In this document: piece after piece, positions 5,136 through 9,676 of the stretch
Layout of the letters: each line of letters begins with the position of its first letter
Numbering within the stretch: position 1 is the stretch's first letter
Assembly (NCBI GenBank): GCA_041485845.1
Contig: JBGPKH010000331.1
Location: forward strand, 1-9,676
Direction of reading: 5' to 3'
Length of the DNA: 9,676 bases
From: OMOG01 sp041485845
Lineage (GTDB): Bacteria; Acidobacteriota; Terriglobia; Bryobacterales; Bryobacteraceae
Made by a program: the position numbers and the translations under genes
The notes under the pieces: generated by a model
The model's input: only the letters and a program-made list of their open reading frames with translations
What the model was told of the DNA's origin: nothing
Databases searched by the model: none

Positions 5136-6934
5136 CCGGCGGGGGCCGGGGGCCGGGCTCGACAAAGCGCGAGTGGCCCGGGGGCCAGGGCCTGTGGGCC
5201 GCGCTTGCGCTCGTGTTGCTGATCCGGATTCCGTTCTGGAACCAGGCGATCCTCGGTGACGACGCGACTTACCTGACCGCCGCGGCCCATGCCCTCGTAG
5301 AGCCGCTACATCCCGACCACACCCGGATCGTCTTCCAGGGCCAGGAGTGGGACCTGCGCGGCCACCCCCACGGGCCGCTGAATGCGTGGGTGCTTGCGAG
5401 CCTGATCGCCGTAATCGGCGATGTAAAGGAGGTCCCCTTCCACGCCGTGTACACGGTATTCTCGCTGATCGCCGCGTGGGCCATGTGGACGCTGTCGCGG
5501 CGGTTTTCGCTACGCCCGCTCTGGGCGACTCTGCTGTTCATCGCCGTCCCCGTGTTCGTGGTGAACGGGAATTCGCTGGAGACGGACGTGCCCTTTCTGG
5601 CCTTCTGGCTGCCCGCCATCGCGCTGTTCCGCGGTCACAGGCTCCTGGCTTGCGTGTCGATGGCGCTGGCCGCCCTGACCTCTCCGCAAGCCACTTTCCT
5701 CACCCCGATCCTGATTGTCTACGTGTGGATCTACTGCCGCCGGGAAATCTCGGCGTGGCTGGCAGCTTTGGTCCCCGCGGCGGCTTTTGTTGGCTGGCAG
5801 CTTTTTGTGCGCCTCTCCACGGGCGCGCTTCCGGCCGGGGTCCTCGCCGGCTACCTGACGCACTTCGATCTCTGGAATCCGCAGGCGAGGCTGGCACTCT
5901 TCCTGCATTCCTGGTTCCTGATCTTCCCGGCGCTGGTTCCCGGTGCGATTCTGCTCGCCTGGCGTAGGCGGCGCGAACCAGACACGCTCTTTCTCCTCGC
6001 GTGGATCGCGCTCTTCTTCGCCGGCGCACTGGTGGTGTTCTTCGCCGGCTCGGCACGCTATCTGCTGCCCATGGCCGCTCCCCTTGCCCTGCTGGCTTCG
6101 CGACTGCCGGCCAAGTGGCTCGCTCCGGGATTCGCAGCGCAACTGGCCCTCGGCCTGGGGCTCGCGGTCGTGAACTATCAGCACTGGGACGCCTACCGCC
6201 AACTCGCGAAAGACCTGCGCCAGCCGACCGGGAACCACCGCGTTTGGGTAGATGCCGAGTGGGGACTTCGCCACTACCTGGAAGCCCAGGGTGCGCTGCC
6301 CTTGACTAAGATGCAGCGCGTACGCATGGGCGAGTTCATTGTAACCAGCGAACTGGGCGGCGCCGTGAGTCTCAGCGCGCCGGTCGCGACCATTCAGACC
6401 GTGGAAATCCGGCCCGCCATCCCGCTGCGCATCATCGGCCTCGAAACTCATTCGGGATATTCCACTATCGCCAACGGGGTGTGGCCGTTCGGAATCTCGG
6501 GCGGGACCATCGACCGCGTCCACGTGGTGAAAGTGGTGGAGCGCAATCCCACGCTCGAATACCTGTCGATGAACGCGCCCGAAGCCGGGCAGCAGATCGT
6601 CAGCGGGATCTACTCACTGGAAGACAACCGCTATCGCTGGACGTCGGGGAACGCCGTGGTCGCTCTGAAGAGTCCCGCGTCTCCAATGCCCTTGCACGTG
6701 GAGTTCAACATCCCGTCCATGGCGCCCGCGCGCCAGATGGCGCTGTTCCTGGACGGACGGGAAGTGGCATCGCAGGTCTATTCCGCGCCCGGCGATTACA
6801 CCCTGGCGTCGTCCCCCGTACAACCCGCCGGCGCCACGGCATCCCTGGAGATTCGGATCGACCGGACTGTCAAAGCGCCGCCGGACACACGCGAATTGGG
6901 GATCGTTTTGCTGGCGGCGGGGTTTCGGAGGTAG
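5120..6934 (+). CDS. GT39-like (ArnT/PMT-type) membrane glycosyltransferase
   Basis: This 604-residue protein has about ten hydrophobic segments in residues 24-352, followed by about 250 soluble residues. The first extracytoplasmic loop holds an acidic pair, GDDATYLTAA (Asp47-48), and GHPHGPLNAW (81-90). These match in position the DE-x-x-Y and KPPL-x-W elements of GT-C fold enzymes that move a sugar from a polyprenyl-phosphate carrier to an acceptor on the outer face of the membrane. The sugar and acceptor are unknown. The tail has a VWVDAEWGLRHYLE block (375-388) and a beta-rich end (LHVEFNIP...RELGIVLLAAGF). The GTG at 5120 overlaps gcvPB by 16 bases and has no clear Shine-Dalgarno. The next candidate, GTG at residue 32, would cut the first helix, and the first internal Met is residue 121. 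The first 23 residues are Gly-rich and encoded by a G-run region. The GT39 family call is fairly firm; the start is uncertain. Confidence 0.75.
   Translation: MDAGVAGGGRGPGSTKREWPGGQGLWAALALVLLIRIPFWNQAILGDDATYLTAAAHALVEPLHPDHTRIVFQGQEWDLRGHPHGPLNAWVLASLIAVIGDVKEVPFHAVYTVFSLIAAWAMWTLSRRFSLRPLWATLLFIAVPVFVVNGNSLETDVPFLAFWLPAIALFRGHRLLACVSMALAALTSPQATFLTPILIVYVWIYCRREISAWLAALVPAAAFVGWQLFVRLSTGALPAGVLAGYLTHFDLWNPQARLALFLHSWFLIFPALVPGAILLAWRRRREPDTLFLLAWIALFFAGALVVFFAGSARYLLPMAAPLALLASRLPAKWLAPGFAAQLALGLGLAVVNYQHWDAYRQLAKDLRQPTGNHRVWVDAEWGLRHYLEAQGALPLTKMQRVRMGEFIVTSELGGAVSLSAPVATIQTVEIRPAIPLRIIGLETHSGYSTIANGVWPFGISGGTIDRVHVVKVVERNPTLEYLSMNAPEAGQQIVSGIYSLEDNRYRWTSGNAVVALKSPASPMPLHVEFNIPSMAPARQMALFLDGREVASQVYSAPGDYTLASSPVQPAGATASLEIRIDRTVKAPPDTRELGIVLLAAGFRR
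5125..5141 (+). other. Hairpin centred on the gcvPB stop codon
   Basis: CGCCGGC and GCCGGCG form a perfect 7-bp, all-GC stem around a 3-base loop. The TAG of gcvPB (5133-5135) straddles the loop and the right arm. It is followed by G-runs (about 5141-5157), not a T-run, so it is not a canonical intrinsic terminator. It lies 5 bases after the GTG proposed for the glycosyltransferase and could lower that gene's translation or slow 3' degradation of the gcv mRNA. The stem is seen directly; the role is inference. Confidence 0.45.
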
Positions 6935-6939
6935 TGAGC

Positions 6940-6945
6940 TATCAT
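6940..6945 (+). promoter_or_regulatory. Putative -10 element, leaderless geometry
   Basis: TATCAT fits TAnnnT and ends 8 bases before the ATG at 6954. There is no Shine-Dalgarno between it and the start; GGAGG at 6927-6931 lies 22 bases upstream of the ATG, too far to serve it. A transcript starting from this hexamer would begin at or next to the ATG. No good -35 is present. Confidence 0.45.
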
Positions 6946-6953
6946 AGAGTTCA

Positions 6954-7298
6954 ATGGACGTCGAGAAGACCATCGAATTCATCCTCGAACAACAGGCCAA
7001 CGTGGCAGTTCACCAGGCCAAGGCGGCGGAGGAAATGGCCAAATTCTCCGCAGGACTGGAACGCCTTGACCGGCGCCTGGATCGCGCGGTCAAACTTGGC
7101 ATTCGCGAGGCGCGCCATGAACGGAAGCGTCACCAGGAATTAACCGCGTCGCAAGCCGCGATGGATGCCAGGCTGACCGCCGCACAATCGACCCTCGATG
7201 AGAAGCTCACCCAACTCGCTGCCGCACAACTCCTAACCGAAGAGAGCCTCCGCGCCTTTATTGATTCCATGCGCCGCGGCGGCAACGGCAGTCACTGA
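6954..7298 (+). CDS. Small coiled-coil protein of unknown function
   Basis: I do not recognise a characterised family. The 114-residue product is highly charged and almost all predicted helix. It opens with MDVEKTIEFILEQQANVAVHQAK, continues through Glu/Lys/Arg-rich heptad-like stretches (residues 18-66), then Ala/Gln/Leu-rich repeats (about 65-93), and ends in a Gly/Ser/His tail. It has no signal peptide, membrane segment or cysteine. Repeated SQAAMDARLTAAQSTLDEKLTQL spacing suggests a coiled coil able to oligomerise. Short proteins with this kind of opening are, as I recall, numerous in Solibacter-like genomes, where they are annotated as hypothetical. It starts 19 bases after the glycosyltransferase stop and 40 bases before yggX, but a promoter-like hexamer suggests separate transcription. 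Confidence 0.7.
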   Translation: MDVEKTIEFILEQQANVAVHQAKAAEEMAKFSAGLERLDRRLDRAVKLGIREARHERKRHQELTASQAAMDARLTAAQSTLDEKLTQLAAAQLLTEESLRAFIDSMRRGGNGSH

Positions 7299-7310
7299 AG
7301 CCGGCGGCCA

Positions 7311-7331
7311 TAGTATCCTGTACTCAGGAGA
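7311..7331 (+). promoter_or_regulatory. Possible yggX promoter -10 and ribosome binding site
   Basis: Overlapping TAGTAT (7311-7316) and TATCCT (7314-7319) both fit TAnnnT. CAGGAGA at 7325-7331 is a good Shine-Dalgarno 7 bases before the ATG at 7339. The binding site fixes the yggX start. The promoter call is weaker and would give a very short leader of about 13-16 bases. Confidence 0.45.
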
Positions 7332-7338
7332 TAACCCG

Positions 7339-7671
7339 ATGGGATGCGGAAGTAGCGGCATTAACCAGATTCAGAACGCAATTCGTCCGGGAGCCCGCAA
7401 GGTCTTCTGCGTGAAGTTCCAGCGCGAGATGGAGGGGCTCGACGAGACGCCGTTCGAAGGCCACCCCCTCGGCCAGAAAATCTACGAGAGCGTTTCCAAA
7501 GAAGCCTGGAAAATGTGGGTGGAGCACATGAAGATGCTCATGAACGAGTATCGGCTCAATCTCGGCACCAAAGAAGCTCAGGAATTCCTGATCCAGCAGA
7601 TGGACAGCTATTTCTTCGGCGAAGGCGCGGCCCTCCCGCCCGACTTCGTCCCGCCCAAGACTAAGGCTTAG
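7339..7671 (+). CDS. yggX: YggX-type Fe(2+)-trafficking protein, N-terminally extended
   Basis: This is a 110-residue cytoplasmic protein. Residues 20-96 match the YggX family: RKVFCVKFQREMEGLDE, LGQKIYESVSKEAWKMW, MLMNEYRLNL, and FLIQQMDSYFFGEG. Cys24 corresponds to the single conserved N-terminal Cys of E. coli YggX, which has been linked to iron handling and protection of Fe-S clusters against oxidation. The N-terminus carries about 18 extra residues (MGCGSSGINQIQNAIRPG) before the usual beginning, including a second Cys at position 3. The C-terminus is lengthened by ALPPDFVPPKTKA. A Shine-Dalgarno directly before the ATG at 7339 supports the longer form, and there is no later start codon before the conserved core. 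The gene converges on the ATP-grasp gene with a 23-base gap. Confidence 0.87.
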   Translation: MGCGSSGINQIQNAIRPGARKVFCVKFQREMEGLDETPFEGHPLGQKIYESVSKEAWKMWVEHMKMLMNEYRLNLGTKEAQEFLIQQMDSYFFGEGAALPPDFVPPKTKA

Positions 7672-7704
7672 CAAGGCTAAGGCCTAGCCTTGGGCTAAGG
7701 CCTA
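7659..7704. repeat. Three degenerate copies of a GRCTAAGGCYTA motif
   Basis: Copies begin at 7659 (GACTAAGGCTTA), 7675 (GGCTAAGGCCTA) and 7693 (GGCTAAGGCCTA). The last two are identical 12-mers spaced 18 bases apart. The first copy encodes the last residues and stop of yggX, and the third encodes the last residues and stop of the convergent ATP-grasp gene on the other strand. The unit is nearly palindromic (CTAAGGCCTTAG-like), so both strands read a GCTTAG or CCTTAG stop context. Confidence 0.6.
7672..7692. terminator. Bidirectional terminator-like hairpin between convergent genes
   Basis: CAAGGCTA and TAGCCTTG form a perfect 8-bp stem around a 5-base loop (AGGCC, 7680-7684). It fills the 23 bases between the stops of yggX (7671) and the ATP-grasp gene (7695). 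There is no T-run on either side, so it is not a canonical intrinsic terminator, but its position and symmetry suit termination or 3'-end protection of both transcripts. Confidence 0.5.
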
Positions 7705-8906
7705 ATCGTCTCCAGCGCCGTCGCGATGTGGAACTTCAGTTCCGCGTGCGACTCCCGTAACGCCGCCTCGACAGTGGCGGCCGAATCTCCGCGCGCGAAC
7801 AGGAACCCCAGGTAGCTCGACCCCTCGGGCAGCGGAATCAGTTGCTGCCCGCCCTTGGCGGTGATGATCGCGTCCTCCACACCCGGCACGGCCGCCGCAC
7901 GCTCCGTGCCCTCCACCGATTGATAAATGCCGCCCTTCGGAATCGGAATCATCATGACGCCCGAGGCCGGCCCGTCCAGCCGTACGCGCGAAACGTCTTC
8001 CCCCACCGCATGCCGCAGGATCAACTCTTCGAGCGGCACGCCTCCTTCGAAACGCAGCGCCTTGGCGCACAGCCCCCCGATGGGGCGAGCGTGGGCCTCC
8101 AGCATCCAGGCCCCTTCGGCGTTGTAGCGCAGCTCGGCGTGGACCGGACCGTGTCGCAGTCCCAGCGCCCGCACCGCGCGCGACGTGCTCTCGAGCAACG
8201 CCTGCTGCACCACCGCGGGTTCGCGCGACGGCGTCACGTAGATGGTCTCCTCGAAGAAAGGGCCCTCCAGCGGATCGGGCTTGTCGAAGATGGCGAGCGG
8301 TTGGAACTCTCCGGCGGTAACCAGTCCTTCCACGGCGAACTCGCGCCCCGGGATGTAGCTCTCCACCTGCACGTGATGCTCGCCGATCTTGCCGATCCGC
8401 CGGAACGCGGCGACGAATTCGTCGGGGTTGTTGGCGCGGATCACCCCGCGGCTGGCGGATAGCCCCAGCGGCTTGAGCACGCACGGATAATTGGCGCGGC
8501 CGGCCAGCTCGTGCGGATCGCCGGCCAGAGTGGCGCGGAAGAACTGCGGCACGCGCATCCCCGCCGCCTGGTAGAGTTGTCGCGCCAGGTACTTATCCTG
8601 GCAGGCGTGCGCCGCCGCCGGCGGATGGAAGGCCACGCCCAGCGCCTGGGCCGCTTCGGCCGCCAGCACCGCGGGTTGGTCGCCCACTGCCGCCACGCCA
8701 TCGACATGCATGCCGCGCAAGGCATCCACGGATTCCGCAATGCGGTCGAATTTCACCGCGATGGCGCGATCGCCCCAGGGATCTTCGAGCACGTGGCAGC
8801 GATTCGTCGCCAGCGTGAGATCGAGACCCAGACGCCGCGCCGCATCGGCGAAAACCCGGATCTGGTAACCCGTGGTCGCGGCAAAAAGAAGGAGGTGCTT
8901 GGGCAC
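7695..8906 (-). CDS. ATP-grasp ligase, L-amino-acid-ligase-like
   Basis: This is a 403-residue cytoplasmic ATP-grasp enzyme. The N-terminal pre-grasp domain (1-95) opens HLLLFAATTGYQIRVFADAARRLG. The ATP-grasp core shows QDKYLARQL (103-111), YPCVLKPLGLSASRGV (140-155, with the nucleotide-binding Lys145), the QVESYIPGREFAVEGL hinge (180-195), HAELRYN (257-262) and WMLEAHARPIGGL (267-279, with the metal-binding Glu270). The C-terminal GVMMIPIPKGGIYQSVEGTERAAAVPGV...LPEGSSYLGFLFARG resembles the LAL_C2 domain of L-amino-acid ligases. Such enzymes form amide bonds between a carboxylate, activated as an acyl phosphate, and an amine. The substrates here are unknown, and no peptide-biosynthesis partners are nearby. 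I chose the GTG at 8906 because the family fold begins there; the frame stays open upstream to 9086 across the tdh gene, which is implausible. It diverges from tdh with a 49-base gap. Biotin-carboxylase-like or purK-like functions are alternatives. Confidence 0.8.
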   Translation of the reverse strand: MPKHLLLFAATTGYQIRVFADAARRLGLDLTLATNRCHVLEDPWGDRAIAVKFDRIAESVDALRGMHVDGVAAVGDQPAVLAAEAAQALGVAFHPPAAAHACQDKYLARQLYQAAGMRVPQFFRATLAGDPHELAGRANYPCVLKPLGLSASRGVIRANNPDEFVAAFRRIGKIGEHHVQVESYIPGREFAVEGLVTAGEFQPLAIFDKPDPLEGPFFEETIYVTPSREPAVVQQALLESTSRAVRALGLRHGPVHAELRYNAEGAWMLEAHARPIGGLCAKALRFEGGVPLEELILRHAVGEDVSRVRLDGPASGVMMIPIPKGGIYQSVEGTERAAAVPGVEDAIITAKGGQQLIPLPEGSSYLGFLFARGDSAATVEAALRESHAELKFHIATALETIRP

Positions 8907-8942
8907 TGCTTCTATTCTCGCCTGTGTGGCTGTGCGCCGCGT

Positions 8943-8949
8943 TATCGTA
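8943..8949. promoter_or_regulatory. Symmetric TAnnnTA element, possible bidirectional -10
   Basis: TATCGTA reads TATCGT on the plus strand and TACGAT on the minus strand, both of the TAnnnT type. On the plus strand it ends 7 bases before the tdh GTG at 8956, giving a leaderless or near-leaderless transcript. On the minus strand it would start transcription about 30 bases before the ATP-grasp GTG at 8906, with a possible -35 TTCACC on that strand (8967-8972) at 17-bp spacing. Both genes could share one melted region. The motif is seen; promoter function is inferred. Confidence 0.4.
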
Positions 8950-8955
8950 GTGAAT

Positions 8956-9676
8956 GTGAAAGCGCTGGTGAAGAGCAGGCGCGAGCCCGGCTTGTGGCTC
9001 GAAGACATCGACGTCCCCAAGATCGGGATCAACGACGTGCTGATCCAGGTGCTGCGGACCGGGATCTGCGGCACCGACGTGCACATCTATAAGTGGGACG
9101 ACTGGGCACAAAAGACCATCCCCGTGCCCATGGCCGTCGGTCACGAGTTCGTGGGCAAGATCGTGGAGGTCGGCTCCAACGTGACGGACTTCTTTCCCGG
9201 AGAAGTGGTCAGCGGCGAGGGACACGTGATCTGCGGCCGCTGCCGCAACTGCCTGGCCGGACGCCGCCATCTGTGCGCCCACACCATGGGCGTCGGCGTC
9301 AACCGCCCGGGCGCTTTTGCCGAATACATCGCGCTGCCGATGACCAATGTCTGGCACCACCACCAATCGATTCCCCTCGACGTGGCCGCCATCTTCGACC
9401 CCTTCGGCAATGCCGTGCATACCGCGCTCTCCTTCCCCGTGCTGGGCGAAGACGTGCTGATTACCGGGGCGGGGCCGATCGGCATCATGGCCGCGGCGGT
9501 GGTCCGTCACGCCGGCGCGCGCTTCACGGTGATCACCGACGTCAACCCCTGCCGCCTGGAACTGGCGCGCAAACTGGGTGTTACGCGCGCGGTGGACGTG
9601 CGCCATGCCAAACTCGCCGACGTGCAGAAGGAGCTCGGCATGACTGAGGGCTTCGACGTGGCGTTGGAGATGTCCG
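8956..9676 (+). CDS. tdh: L-threonine 3-dehydrogenase, N-terminal 240 residues
   Basis: This is a zinc-dependent medium-chain dehydrogenase that oxidises L-threonine to 2-amino-3-ketobutyrate with NAD+. The partner ligase Kbl then makes glycine and acetyl-CoA. The sequence follows E. coli Tdh closely: MKALVKS start, TGICGTDVHIYKWDDWAQKTIPVP (catalytic zinc Cys38), VGHEFVG (His63, Glu64), SGEGHVICGRCRNCLAGRRHLC (structural zinc Cys93, 96, 99, 107), GVGVNRPGAFAEY, IFDPFGNAVHTALSF, the NAD motif GAGPIGIMAA (171-180) and ITDVN. The gene is cut by the right edge; about 100 of the usual 340 residues are missing. The start is GTG at 8956, which reproduces the conserved MKAL; a GTG at 8950 would add two residues. 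There is no Shine-Dalgarno. A kbl gene might follow outside the window. Confidence 0.93.
   Translation, partial: MKALVKSRREPGLWLEDIDVPKIGINDVLIQVLRTGICGTDVHIYKWDDWAQKTIPVPMAVGHEFVGKIVEVGSNVTDFFPGEVVSGEGHVICGRCRNCLAGRRHLCAHTMGVGVNRPGAFAEYIALPMTNVWHHHQSIPLDVAAIFDPFGNAVHTALSFPVLGEDVLITGAGPIGIMAAAVVRHAGARFTVITDVNPCRLELARKLGVTRAVDVRHAKLADVQKELGMTEGFDVALEMS

Noticed and set aside
3570..5165. A 531-codon open frame on the minus strand across gcvPB, and a similar 407-codon one at 2203-3426 across gcvPA
   Set aside because: Both are antisense to highly conserved gcv genes. The products are His/Arg/Gly-rich without recognisable domains, as expected when GC-rich third positions remove stops from the opposite strand.
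5510..6523. A 337-codon minus-strand frame across the glycosyltransferase gene
   Set aside because: It is rich in Arg, Gln, Glu and Gly with no domain, while the plus strand encodes clear membrane helices and GT39-type motifs.
8907..9086. Upstream extension of the ATP-grasp gene to an ATG near 9086
   Set aside because: It would overlap the divergent tdh coding region by over 100 bases, and the extra 60 residues are Ser/Thr-rich with no family match. The fold begins at the GTG at 8906.
8593..9606. A 337-codon minus-strand frame antisense to tdh
   Set aside because: tdh on the other strand matches Tdh almost motif for motif. The antisense product is His/Ala/Gly-rich shadow sequence.
1..9676. 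Mobile element, phage, CRISPR or defence system
   Set aside because: No transposase, integrase, terminal repeats, spaced repeats or defence domains are seen. Gene content is metabolic and base composition looks even by eye.

Overview
The window looks like chromosomal DNA of a high-GC Gram-negative bacterium, most likely an acidobacterium of the Solibacter/Bryobacter type. That placement is an inference from the mix of genes: a glycine decarboxylase split into two subunits, a stand-alone OmpR-type winged-helix protein, a GT39-like membrane glycosyltransferase with a long soluble tail, and a short coiled-coil protein of a kind I associate with those genomes. There is no rRNA or other marker to confirm it. 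No phage, transposon, CRISPR, tRNA or rRNA is visible.

Layout. At the left edge a truncated EamA-type transporter runs leftward (1-188). A 215-base divergent intergenic region (189-403) follows and holds a tandem TTTACA-N5-TTTACA site upstream of a receiver-less winged-helix regulator (404-787). Next is a tight plus-strand operon for the glycine cleavage system: gcvT (857-1960), gcvH (1957-2346), gcvPA (2347-3660) and gcvPB (3657-5135), with 4-base ATGA overlaps or zero spacing. A membrane glycosyltransferase (5120-6934) overlaps the end of gcvPB by 16 bases. Two small genes follow: a coiled-coil hypothetical protein (6954-7298) and a YggX-type iron-trafficking protein (7339-7671). yggX converges on a leftward ATP-grasp ligase (7695-8906) across a 23-base gap that is a hairpin set in a degenerate repeat. 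The ATP-grasp gene diverges from a truncated L-threonine 3-dehydrogenase gene (8956 to the right edge).

How the genes fit together. GcvT, GcvH, GcvPA and GcvPB are three of the four glycine-cleavage components (T, H and P; the P-protein is split in two). The L-protein, dihydrolipoamide dehydrogenase, is not here and is usually shared with other complexes. Threonine dehydrogenase supplies 2-amino-3-ketobutyrate, the direct precursor of glycine, so both ends of the window touch threonine/glycine/C1 metabolism. The glycosyltransferase, coiled-coil protein, YggX and ATP-grasp ligase have no evident pathway link to glycine.

Most of the window is ordinary metabolism, and I do not see a defence, mobile or biosynthetic system. 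The points worth a second look are regulatory: (i) TAnnnT -10-like hexamers 7-8 bases before three start codons that lack a Shine-Dalgarno, suggesting leaderless transcripts; (ii) a PhoP/OmpR-type tandem site before a regulator without a receiver domain; (iii) a symmetric TAnnnTA element that could fire both ways between the ATP-grasp gene and tdh; (iv) a repeat that contains both stop codons of a convergent pair; and (v) a hairpin centred on the gcvPB stop codon. All are read by eye and none is proven.
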